Assembly: GCA_004298385.1 (NCBI GenBank)
Contig: SCTX01000082.1
Span: 1-64,000 of the forward strand
Direction of reading: 5' to 3'
DNA length: 64,000 nucleotides
Origin: Betaproteobacteria bacterium
GTDB lineage: Bacteria > Pseudomonadota > Gammaproteobacteria > Burkholderiales > SG8-39
Below, piece after piece: positions 35,652 to 42,870 of this stretch. Made by a program: the position numbers and the translations under genes. Below the pieces are notes generated by a model. That model worked only from the letters and a program-made list of their open reading frames with translations. It was not told where the DNA came from and did not search any database. Each line of letters begins with the position of its first letter. The stretch's first letter is position 1.

Positions 35652-37091
35652 TTACTTCCTTCCATAGTTGTCTTCAAGACGAACGATATCGTCTTCGCCG
35701 AGGTAATCGCCGCTCTGCACTTCGATCATCACGCAATCGTCTTTGCCGGGGTTGGCGAGGCGGTGGGCGGTACCGGCGGGAATGTAGGACGACTGGTCCG
35801 CGCCGAGGATGATTTCGTGCTCGCCGTTCACTATCTTGGCGCTGCCCGAGACCACCACCCAGTGCTCGCTGCGGCGGTGGTGATATTGCAGCGACAGCGA
35901 GGCGCCCGGCTTGACCACGATGCGCTTGATCTTGAAGCGCGGCCCTTCCTCCAGCACGGTGTAAGTGCCCCAGGGTCGATGCACGGTGCGGTGCAGGCGC
36001 GCACTCTGGTGGCCGCTATCGTTCAAGCGGCGGACGATGCTCTTCACCTCCTGTGCGCGGCTGCGGTCGGCGATCAGCAGGGCGTCCGGCGTATCCACCA
36101 CCAGCAGGTTTTGCACGCCCAGCGCCGCCACCAGCCGGTCTTCGCTGCGGATGAAACAATCGCTGCTGTCGACGAGCACCGCCTCGCCCTGAACGCGATT
36201 GCCGTCCGCGTCGGCGGGAACGAGTTCGCCGAGCGCCTGCCAGGAGCCGATGTCGCTCCAGTCGAAACGTCCCGGCACGACTGCGACGCGCGTCGCTTTT
36301 TCCATCACGGCGTAGTCCACCGAGATGTCGGCGATGCGCGCGAACGATTCCGGGTCGATGACGAGGGGCGCCTGGTCGCGCGGCGTTGCCTGCCAGGCCG
36401 CCGCCACGGCGTCCGAAACCTCGGGCGCGCAGCGCGCCAGCTCGCCCAGGAATTCGCCGACGCGAAAACAGAACATGCCGGAGTTCCAGTAATAGCGCCC
36501 CGATGCCAGATATTCCTCGGCCTTCTCGCGCGACGGCTTCTCGACGAAGCGGCGCACGCTTAAGCCCACGCCGCCAAGCTTGCGCGATTGGTCTGCCTCG
36601 ATATAGCCGAATCCGGTATCGGCGCCGGTCGGCGCAATGCCGAAGGTGACCAGATAGCCTCGACGGGCGAGTTCGCCGGCGGCCTCGACCGCTTCGGTGA
36701 AGGCGGCGAAATCGTGGATCAGGTGGTCCGAGGGCAGCACCAGCATCGTCGCCTCGTCGCCGAATTGTTCGCGTATGCGCAAGGCCCCCGCCGCGATGGC
36801 CGGCGCGGTATTGCGGCCGGCGGGCTCGAGCAGGTAATCGAGGGCTATCCCGGGGGCCAGCGCCATTTCAGCATACGCATCGCGGGTGATGAAGAAATAG
36901 TCCCGGTTGGTGATGGTTAGAATCGAGTCAGGTTTCAATGCCGCCGCGCGCAGCAGCGTTTTCTGCATCAAGCTCTGTCCGTCGGGCAGAACGATGAAGG
37001 GCTTGGGATGCGCCTCGCGCGATACCGGCCACAGGCGGGTGCCGGCGCCGCCGGACAGAATGACTGGGATCAGCAAGTGAAAAACCCGCAA
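35652..37091 (-). CDS. manC: Mannose-1-phosphate guanylyltransferase / mannose-6-phosphate isomerase
   Basis: About 479 residues. The N-terminal nucleotidyltransferase is visible in [23 protein letters not shown], which makes GDP-mannose. The C-terminal cupin-type isomerase is visible in [33 protein letters not shown]. Both activities are expected in one chain, as in XanB/AlgA. The start is uncertain: TTG at 37091, or a TTG/CTG a few codons later (the usual [10 protein letters not shown]). It is first in manC-gmd-fcl, so this operon supplies GDP-mannose and GDP-L-fucose, likely for surface polysaccharide. Confidence 0.95.
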   Translation of the reverse strand: MRVFHLLIPVILSGGAGTRLWPVSREAHPKPFIVLPDGQSLMQKTLLRAAALKPDSILTITNRDYFFITRDAYAEMALAPGIALDYLLEPAGRNTAPAIAAGALRIREQFGDEATMLVLPSDHLIHDFAAFTEAVEAAGELARRGYLVTFGIAPTGADTGFGYIEADQSRKLGGVGLSVRRFVEKPSREKAEEYLASGRYYWNSGMFCFRVGEFLGELARCAPEVSDAVAAAWQATPRDQAPLVIDPESFARIADISVDYAVMEKATRVAVVPGRFDWSDIGSWQALGELVPADADGNRVQGEAVLVDSSDCFIRSEDRLVAALGVQNLLVVDTPDALLIADRSRAQEVKSIVRRLNDSGHQSARLHRTVHRPWGTYTVLEEGPRFKIKRIVVKPGASLSLQYHHRRSEHWVVVSGSAKIVNGEHEIILGADQSSYIPAGTAHRLANPGKDDCVMIEVQSGDYLGEDDIVRLEDNYGRK

Positions 37092-37175
37092 GCGACGAGC
37101 ACGTCTTGGATTCCAAACCGAAACAAGCTTGGATTTTAGCTCACATCAGGAGCGGCGACAGACCTTGCTGGCAGA

Positions 37176-38183
37176 TCAACAGTAAGTGGGGCGTCCGCTA
37201 ATGGCATAGCGCGGATCGTTGAATCCCGGCGTTGACGGGTGCCCGCTCTTGACCATGGAATCGACGAGCGCCTCGTCCTCCGCGGAAAAACGATGCTCCA
37301 GCGCACCCAGGTACTCGGTCCATTGCTCGAACGTGCGCGGCCCCGCCAGCACCGACGTGACGATGCGATTGTTGAGCACCCAGTTGAGCGCGAACTGGCC
37401 CGCGCTCATGCCGCGCTTCCCCGCATGCGCCTTGAATTTCTGTGCCATGGCAAGGGACTCCTCGCGGAACTCGGTCTCCATCATGCGCTTGTCCTTGCGC
37501 CCGGCGCGGCTGTCGGCGGAAGGCGCCTCGCCCGGCACGTACTTGCCGGTGAGCACGCCGCGCGCGAGCGGGCTGTAAGGCACCACGCCCAGGCCGTAGC
37601 AGGCGCAGGCCGGCAGGATCTCCGTTTCCGGCATGCGGTTCATCGCGTTGTAGTAAGGCTGGCATACGATCGGCGCCGGCAGGCACAGCTTGGCGCACAG
37701 CTCGGCGATCTGCGCGATGCGCCAAGCGCGGTAGTTCGATACGCCGAAATAGCGCGCCTTGCCCGAGCGAATGATGTCGCCCATCGCGACCAGCGTTTCT
37801 TCGATCGGCGTGTCGGGGTCGTCGTGGTGCAGATAATAAATATCGACATGGTCCATGCCCAGGCGTTTCAGGCTGCCGTCGATTGCGCGCATGATCCAGC
37901 CGCGCGACAGGCCGGTTTCGTTGGGGCCCTTGCCCATGGGGTTGCCGACCTTGCTCGCCACCACCCACCGGTCGCGATCATCGGCAAGCAGCTTGCCGGC
38001 AAGCCGCTCGGATTCGCCCCTGGCGTAGACGTCGGCGGTGTCGATGAAGTTGATGCCCGCGACTCGCGCCGAATCGACGATGCGGCCCGCTTCGGCGGCG
38101 TCGGTGCTCGCGCCGAACATCATCGTGCCGAGGCAAATGGGCGAGACTTTGATGCCGCTATTGCCCAGTTTGCGATATTCCAT
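37176..38183 (-). CDS. Aldo/keto reductase
   Basis: 335 residues, cytoplasmic. AKR tetrad: Asp and Tyr in NFIDTADVYARG, Lys in VASKVG, His in YLHHDD; SNYRAWRIAQ and GLGVVPYSPLARGVLTGKY are typical of the AKR11/YajO-like group. Physiological substrate unknown. GGGAG precedes the ATG. The first ten codons and leader of this gene are repeated 320 bp upstream, just after rimO, on the far side of repeat copy B, suggesting the gene once followed rimO directly. Confidence 0.92.
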   Translation of the reverse strand: MEYRKLGNSGIKVSPICLGTMMFGASTDAAEAGRIVDSARVAGINFIDTADVYARGESERLAGKLLADDRDRWVVASKVGNPMGKGPNETGLSRGWIMRAIDGSLKRLGMDHVDIYYLHHDDPDTPIEETLVAMGDIIRSGKARYFGVSNYRAWRIAQIAELCAKLCLPAPIVCQPYYNAMNRMPETEILPACACYGLGVVPYSPLARGVLTGKYVPGEAPSADSRAGRKDKRMMETEFREESLAMAQKFKAHAGKRGMSAGQFALNWVLNNRIVTSVLAGPRTFEQWTEYLGALEHRFSAEDEALVDSMVKSGHPSTPGFNDPRYAISGRPTYC

Positions 38184-38239
38184 GTCACTCTCCCTTAAAG
38201 AACACTATCATCCTTAGCGCGACCGAGGATCCCTCTTTT

Positions 38240-38474
38240 CTATACGTGGCGACGTAAATTGCGCCCTCGTTGTTACACAATTGCGATGTTGCGCGGACGA
38301 GAAGCCGTCCGCGCGGATCGTCGATTGCGCGCGGATGAAAAGCGCATCCGCACGCAATCGACGATCTTGAATAAAACCCCCACGGCCTGTTTGGTGTTAA
38401 CAATAACAGTGTTTTCTGTACGGATGCGCTTTTCATCCGTACAGAAAACACGGTTGGCGCGCGCAGCGCGCAAA
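38240..38474. repeat. Dispersed hairpin element, copy B (reverse orientation to copy A)
   Basis: Read on the minus strand it has the same order as copy A: GC palindrome, hairpin I (arms 38405-38426 and 38434-38455, 21 of 22 pairs, loop CGCTTTT), a spacer with a GTGGGGGTTTTAT block, hairpin II (arms 38316-38337 and 38345-38366, 21 of 22 pairs, loop AAAAGCG), hairpin III (perfect 9-bp arms 38291-38299 and 38306-38314) and the tail to CTATAC at 38240. It lies between rimO and the aldo/keto reductase gene and abuts the duplicated gene start at 38475. Confidence 0.88.
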
Positions 38475-38517
38475 GCCGCTGTTGCCCAGTTTCCGATATT
38501 CCATGTTCCTGTTCCCT
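38475..38517 (-). pseudogene. Duplicated 5' end of the aldo/keto reductase gene
   Basis: The minus strand reads a ribosome-binding site, ATG at 38504-38502 and codons for MEYRKLGNSG, then runs into repeat copy B. It matches 38154-38195, the true start of the reductase gene, in about 36 of 42 positions; within the codons the differences are silent (CGG/CGC, AAC/AAT). It starts 13 nt after the rimO stop. It is a long direct repeat flanking the element, with about 45 nt of other sequence between element and repeat on the reductase side. Confidence 0.75.
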
Positions 38518-39876
38518 CTATGCAGCGAGTCGTCCCCACAAATCGTGCGCGTCGGCGCGCTCGATCTCGACCGTGGCCCAATCACCCGGTTTGAGTTTCT
38601 TGCCGTCGGTAATAATCACCAAGCCGTCGATTTCCGGCGCATCAGCCGCGGAGCGCGCGAGCGCGCCGTCCTTGTCGACCGCATCGACCAATACCTTGAG
38701 CGCCTTGCCGACCTTGCGCTTGAGGCGCCGCCGGCTGATTTTCTCCTGCACCGCCATGAAACGCGTGCGCCGCTCCTCGCGCACGACCTCCGGCACCTGG
38801 TCGGGCAGCACGTTCGCCTTCGCCCCCTCGACCGGCGAATAGGCGAAGCAGCCGACGCGGTCGAGTTCGGCTTCCTCGAGAAAATCGAGCAACTGGCGGA
38901 ACTCGGCTTCGGTCTCGCCCGGAAAACCGGCGATGAAAGTGCTGCGGATGGTGATGTCCGGACAGATGGCGCGCCAGGCGCGGATGCGCTCGATGTTCAT
39001 CTCGCCCGAGGCCGGCCGCTTCATCAGCTTGAGGATGCGCGGGCTGGCGTGCTGGAACGGCACGTCGAGATAAGGCAGGAGCCTGCCTTCGGCCATCAGC
39101 GGAATGACTTCGTCCAGGTGCGGATAAGGATAGACGTAATGCAGGCGCACCCACAAGTCCCCGGCGGATCCACCGAGTCCGCACAGCGCGCGCACCAGTT
39201 CGGTCATGCGCGTCTTCAGCGGGCGGCCCTGCCAGAAGCCGGTTCGGTACTTGATGTCCACGCCGTAGGCGCTGGTGTCCTGCGAGATCACCAGGATTTC
39301 TTTCACCCCGGCCTTGGCGAGGTTCTCCGCCTCCTGCATCACCTCGCCTAGCGGCCGGCTCACAAGGTCGCCGCGCATGGATGGGATGATGCAAAAGGCG
39401 CAGCGGTGGTTGCAGCCTTCCGAAATCTTGAGATAGGCATAATGCGCGGGCGTGAGCCGCACGCCCTGCGGCGGCACCAGGTCGGTATGGGGATCGTGCG
39501 GCCGGGGCAGGTGCGCGTGCACCGCCTGCATCACTTCCCCCGCGGCGTGCGGCCCGGTCACGGCCAGTACCTTGGGATGGGCTTTGCGCACGATGTCGCC
39601 CTTGGCGCCGAGGCAGCCGGTGACGATCACGCGTCCGTTCTCCGCCAGCGCCTCGCCGATAGCCTCGAGCGATTCCTCCACCGCGGAATCGATGAAACCG
39701 CAAGTGTTCACCACCACCAGATCGGCCGCTTCATAGGAAGGCGAGACGGCGTAACCCTCTGCGCGCAACTGCGACAGGATGCGCTCCGAATCGACCAGCG
39801 CCTTGGGGCAGCCGAGCGAAACGAATCCGACCTTAGGGATATCGGCGGGGACGGCAGTGAGTTTTGAACGGGTCAA
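38518..39876 (-). CDS. rimO: Ribosomal protein uS12 methylthiotransferase RimO
   Basis: Radical-SAM enzyme that adds a methylthio group to Asp89 of ribosomal protein S12. 452 residues. The N-terminal UPF0004 domain has the cluster cysteines at 23, 59 and 88 (SLGCPK, VNTCGF, TGCLG); the radical-SAM core has CNHRCAFC (155, 159, 162); a C-terminal TRAM domain follows ([15 protein letters not shown]...). Intact. phaR lies upstream on the same strand with 15 bp between. Confidence 0.96.
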   Translation of the reverse strand: MTRSKLTAVPADIPKVGFVSLGCPKALVDSERILSQLRAEGYAVSPSYEAADLVVVNTCGFIDSAVEESLEAIGEALAENGRVIVTGCLGAKGDIVRKAHPKVLAVTGPHAAGEVMQAVHAHLPRPHDPHTDLVPPQGVRLTPAHYAYLKISEGCNHRCAFCIIPSMRGDLVSRPLGEVMQEAENLAKAGVKEILVISQDTSAYGVDIKYRTGFWQGRPLKTRMTELVRALCGLGGSAGDLWVRLHYVYPYPHLDEVIPLMAEGRLLPYLDVPFQHASPRILKLMKRPASGEMNIERIRAWRAICPDITIRSTFIAGFPGETEAEFRQLLDFLEEAELDRVGCFAYSPVEGAKANVLPDQVPEVVREERRTRFMAVQEKISRRRLKRKVGKALKVLVDAVDKDGALARSAADAPEIDGLVIITDGKKLKPGDWATVEIERADAHDLWGRLAA

Positions 39877-39891
39877 AAGCAGGGCGACGCT

Positions 39892-40524
39892 TCAGGACTT
39901 GTCGCCTTCGTCTTTTTTTTGCGGGGCGGGCTGTCCGGGAAAACCGGGGAAAGGAAAGCCGGCGAAAATGTTCTTGGTCTGGTTCTGCAATTGGTCCTGC
40001 ATTTGCATGAACACATTCTTGCTCTGATCCATGTAGGCCGACATCATCCCTTGCATGGCCGAACCCTGGAAATTCATGAACTGTGTCCACAGATCCTTGT
40101 TGACGTTGCTGTTGTCGCCGAACATCGTGCGCGACTGCTCCTGCAACTGCTTCTGCACCTGGACGAAAGTCTGCATGTTCTTCTCCAGGTAATTGCCGAC
40201 CATGCCCTGCATCGCATTGCCGTAGAAGCGGATCAACTGTGACAGCAGGTCGGAGGTGAACATGGGCATGCCGCCCGCCTCTTCTTCGAGGATGATTTGC
40301 AGCAGGATGGAGCGCGTGAGGTCCTCGCCGGTCTTGGCATCGACGACCTGGAATTGCTCGTGCTTGAGCACGAGTCGCTTCACGTCGGCCAGCGTGATAT
40401 AGATCGAGGTGCGCGTGTCATAGAGGCGACGGTTCGGATATTTCTTGATCAGCCGCAGCGTATCGGTCGCGGTGTTATCCGGTCTACCCGTTTGATTTGA
40501 CGCAGTTCCATGCTTATGTTGCAT
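39892..40524 (-). CDS. phaR: Polyhydroxyalkanoate synthesis repressor PhaR
   Basis: 210 residues. The N-terminal DNA-binding domain (RLIKKYPNRRLYDTRTSIYITLADVKRLV and the following helix, about 24-65) and the accumulation-regulator helices are typical of PhaR. The C-terminal third is Gln/Met/Asn-rich (MQDQLQNQTKNIF) with low-complexity helices like those of granule-associated proteins. PhaR is known to repress phasin genes and its own gene, and to be released by binding polymer granules. It sits downstream of phaB1 on the same strand, the usual phaC-phaB-phaR order. Confidence 0.95.
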   Translation of the reverse strand: MQHKHGTASNQTGRPDNTATDTLRLIKKYPNRRLYDTRTSIYITLADVKRLVLKHEQFQVVDAKTGEDLTRSILLQIILEEEAGGMPMFTSDLLSQLIRFYGNAMQGMVGNYLEKNMQTFVQVQKQLQEQSRTMFGDNSNVNKDLWTQFMNFQGSAMQGMMSAYMDQSKNVFMQMQDQLQNQTKNIFAGFPFPGFPGQPAPQKKDEGDKS

Positions 40525-40560
40525 CGCCGCATCCCTCTTGATTTTTCCGATTAGCAGAGT

Positions 40561-40590
40561 ACAAGCTTGTCATGTTGACAATGCAGCATT
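40561..40590. promoter_or_regulatory. Palindrome cluster upstream of phaR
   Basis: ACAAGCTTGT (40561-40570) is a perfect palindrome. TGTCA-TGT-TGACA overlaps its end, and AATGC-A-GCATT (40580-40590) follows. Three small dyads within 30 bp, 37-66 bp before the phaR start, suggest an operator, possibly for PhaR itself. No consensus is claimed. Confidence 0.35.
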
Positions 40591-40681
40591 ATCGTTTTCA
40601 GCCTAGCACAAATCCCCTCGCCGCGCGCTGCCTTGCCCGTCCCTCGCCGGCTCGGAACGTGAAAACAAGCGCAATCTTCAT

Positions 40682-40860
40682 CCTGTCGCCGGCCTCCCCT
40701 TCTAACGGGTTGTATCCGCGCAAGCGAGGCCCCCGCTCCGCCCGCCGAAGGCGCCGGCTCCGAACCGTACAAGTCATTTAACCTATTTCCCTGTCGCCGG
40801 CCTTCCCTTCTACGGGGTCGCATCCCCGCAAGCGGGGACCCCTGCTCCGCCCTCCGAAGG
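40682..40860. repeat. Imperfect 70-bp direct repeat between phaR and phaB1
   Basis: 40682-40751 and 40790-40860 are about 80% alike (shared blocks CCTGTCGCCGGCC, CTCCGCCC, CCGAAGG). The second copy holds a small hairpin, TCCCCGC-AA-GCGGGGA, and ends at the phaB1 stop codon. It is not related to the hairpin element A/B/C. No gene was found in 40525-40861. Confidence 0.6.
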
Positions 40861-40861
40861 T

Positions 40862-41614
40862 TTATTGCATGTGCTGGCCGCCGTTGATGGCGATGTTGGC
40901 GCCGGTCACGAACGCCGCCTCTTCCGAGCACAGGTAAATGATGAGCCCGGCCACTTCCTCCGGCTTGCCCAGGCGCCCCACCGGAATCTGCGGAATGATT
41001 TTGCTGTCCAGAATCTCCTTGGGAATCGCAGTCACCATCTTGGTGCCGATATAACCCGGCGAGATGGTGTTCACGGTGACACCCTTTTTCGCCACTTCCA
41101 GCGCCAGCGCCTTGGTGAAGCCGTGCATGCCGGCTTTGGCGGCGGAATAGTTGGTCTGGCCGAATGCACCTTTAGAGCCGTTCACCGAAGACACGTTGAT
41201 GATGCGGCCCCAGCCGCGGTCGACCATGCCGTCGCACACCGGCTTGGTCATGTTGAACACGCTGTCAAGGTTGGTGCGCATCACCGCGTCCCAGTCGGGC
41301 TTGCCCATTTTCCTGAAGGTCATGTCGCGGGTGATGCCGGCGTTGTTGACCAGTATCTCCACCGGCCCCACGTCGGCCTCTATATTAGCCACGCATGCCT
41401 GGCAGGAATCGAAGTCGGACACGTCGACGGGCACGGTGTGAAAGTCGTACCCCCGCGACTTCATGTCCGCGTTCCACGCCGCCACGTTCTTGTTTCCCGG
41501 CGAGTGCGTCACCACTACGCCAAAGCCGGCGTCATACATCTTGGTGCTGATCGATTCGCCCAGCCCACCCATGCCGCCGGTAATCAGCGCAATCCTCTTT
41601 GGCACGACAGTCAT
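40862..41614 (-). CDS. phaB: Acetoacetyl-CoA reductase (first copy)
   Basis: Short-chain dehydrogenase that reduces acetoacetyl-CoA to (R)-3-hydroxybutyryl-CoA with NADPH, the monomer for PhaC. 250 residues. Cofactor motif TGGMGGLG; NNAG; the catalytic set is Ser in INVSSVNGSKG and Tyr-x-x-x-Lys in YSAAKAG. GQTNYSAAKAGMHGFTKALA is the PhaB signature block. It shares most catalytic blocks with the second copy at 42060 but differs clearly in the N-terminal half (KNVAAWNADM versus KKDEWLGSMR), so it is an old paralogue, not a fresh duplication. Confidence 0.94.
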   Translation of the reverse strand: MTVVPKRIALITGGMGGLGESISTKMYDAGFGVVVTHSPGNKNVAAWNADMKSRGYDFHTVPVDVSDFDSCQACVANIEADVGPVEILVNNAGITRDMTFRKMGKPDWDAVMRTNLDSVFNMTKPVCDGMVDRGWGRIINVSSVNGSKGAFGQTNYSAAKAGMHGFTKALALEVAKKGVTVNTISPGYIGTKMVTAIPKEILDSKIIPQIPVGRLGKPEEVAGLIIYLCSEEAAFVTGANIAINGGQHMQ

Positions 41615-41707
41615 AATTGCTCATCCTTTTTCGATGCGGTCCGGTACCGCCTCTACCAATCTTACCGAACGATTATGGCATCAAATCGACGCGCATCCTA
41701 ACGCGGT

Positions 41708-42049
41708 CGCTGGCCGCAACCAAAATGACCAGAACATTCGCGCTGATGTGGCAATCGTTGCGGGGTAATTGCATAACCCAGTTTTCTGAACGGATGTGCT
41801 TTTCATCCGTTCAGAAAACTGGGTTGGCGCGCGCAGCGCGCAGGTTTTGGCAAGACCTGCGCGGACGAAAAACCGTCCGCGCGGATCGTCGCTTGCGCAC
41901 GGATGAAAAACGCATCCGTGCGCAAGCGACGATCTTGGATAAAACCCCCACGCCATGTTTGGTGTTTACCTTAGCGCTGCCGCTGGCCGCAACCAAAATG
42001 ACCAAAACATTCGCGCGGATGCGGCAATTGTCGCGGAGTAATTGCATAA
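41708..42049. repeat. 69-bp direct repeats bracketing hairpin element copy C
   Basis: 41708-41776 and 41981-42049 are 69-bp direct repeats with 6 mismatches (about 91% identical). Both begin CGCTGGCCGCAACC and end AATTGCATAA. They flank element copy C: the first ends inside the first two bases of hairpin I, and the second begins about 10 nt beyond the element spacer. Both lie between the two phaB genes. Confidence 0.9.
41775..41970. repeat. Dispersed hairpin element, copy C (permuted order)
   Basis: Hairpin I: arms 41775-41796 and 41804-41825, perfect 22 bp, loop TGCTTTT. GC palindrome 41826-41842. Hairpin III: perfect 9-bp arms 41859-41867 and 41874-41882. Hairpin II: arms 41884-41905 and 41913-41934, perfect 22 bp, loop AAAAACG. 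The spacer block with the AAACCCCCAC-type sequence then runs to about 41970. Compared with A and B the module of palindrome plus hairpin I stands at the other end, a circular permutation. Confidence 0.88.
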
Positions 42050-42059
42050 ATACCCGCGC

Positions 42060-42800
42060 TCAGCCCATGTGCAAGCCGCCATTGATCGAAATGTTGGCGC
42101 CGGTGATGTAGCCGGCGGCGTCGGAGGCGAGATAGGACACCAGTCCGGCGATTTCGTCCGGCTGCGCCAGCCGCCCCATCGGGATCGTGGCCACGATCTG
42201 CTCGCGTACCTCGGCACGGATCGCCATCACCATGTCGGTCGCGACATAGCCGGGGGAGATGGTGTTCACCGTCACGCCCCTTCTCACCACCTCGTGGGCC
42301 AGTGCCTTGGAAAAACCGTGCATGCCGGCCTTGGCCGCCGAATAATTCGTCTGCCCGAACTGGCCCTTTAACGCATTCACCGAGGATATATTGATAATCC
42401 TGCCCCAGCCGCGATCCGTCATGCCCTCGACCACATGGCGGGTTACGTTGAACACGCTGTTCAGGTTGGTGTTGATCACGTCGTACCAGTCGCTCTCCGG
42501 CATGCGCTTGAACACGCCGTCGCGGGTGATGCCGGCGTTGTTGACCAGGATATCGACCGGCCCGATGAGGGAGCCGATGCGGTAGAACATGTCGGCGCAG
42601 GAATCGAATTCTTCCACATTGCCCTCGGCAGCATGCACGGCATAGCCCTGCGCGCGCATGCTGCCGAGCCACTCGTCTTTCTTGTCGTAACCGGGCAGGC
42701 AATTGGCCACGACCTTGTCGCCGTTCGCAGCCAGACGCTTGCAGATCGCAGTGCCGATGCCGCCCATGCCTCCGGTCACGAACGCTACCCGGTTAGCCAT
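42060..42800 (-). CDS. phaB: Acetoacetyl-CoA reductase (second copy)
   Basis: 246 residues, same reaction and fold as the copy at 40862. TGGMGGIG cofactor loop, NNAGITRDGVFKRM, IINISSVNALKGQFGQTNYSAAKAG with catalytic Ser, Tyr and Lys, and ISPGYVATDMVMAI. It is 70 bp downstream of phaC and probably co-transcribed with it; between it and the first phaB copy lie 445 bp filled by element copy C and its flanking direct repeats. Two reductases may differ in cofactor preference or expression; the sequence does not decide. Confidence 0.94.
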   Translation of the reverse strand: MANRVAFVTGGMGGIGTAICKRLAANGDKVVANCLPGYDKKDEWLGSMRAQGYAVHAAEGNVEEFDSCADMFYRIGSLIGPVDILVNNAGITRDGVFKRMPESDWYDVINTNLNSVFNVTRHVVEGMTDRGWGRIINISSVNALKGQFGQTNYSAAKAGMHGFSKALAHEVVRRGVTVNTISPGYVATDMVMAIRAEVREQIVATIPMGRLAQPDEIAGLVSYLASDAAGYITGANISINGGLHMG

Positions 42801-42870
42801 CTATACGTCCTTTTGCAATAATCCCAAACCGGACAAGCCGGAATCCGCAATGACATTCAAGCAACTCGAG

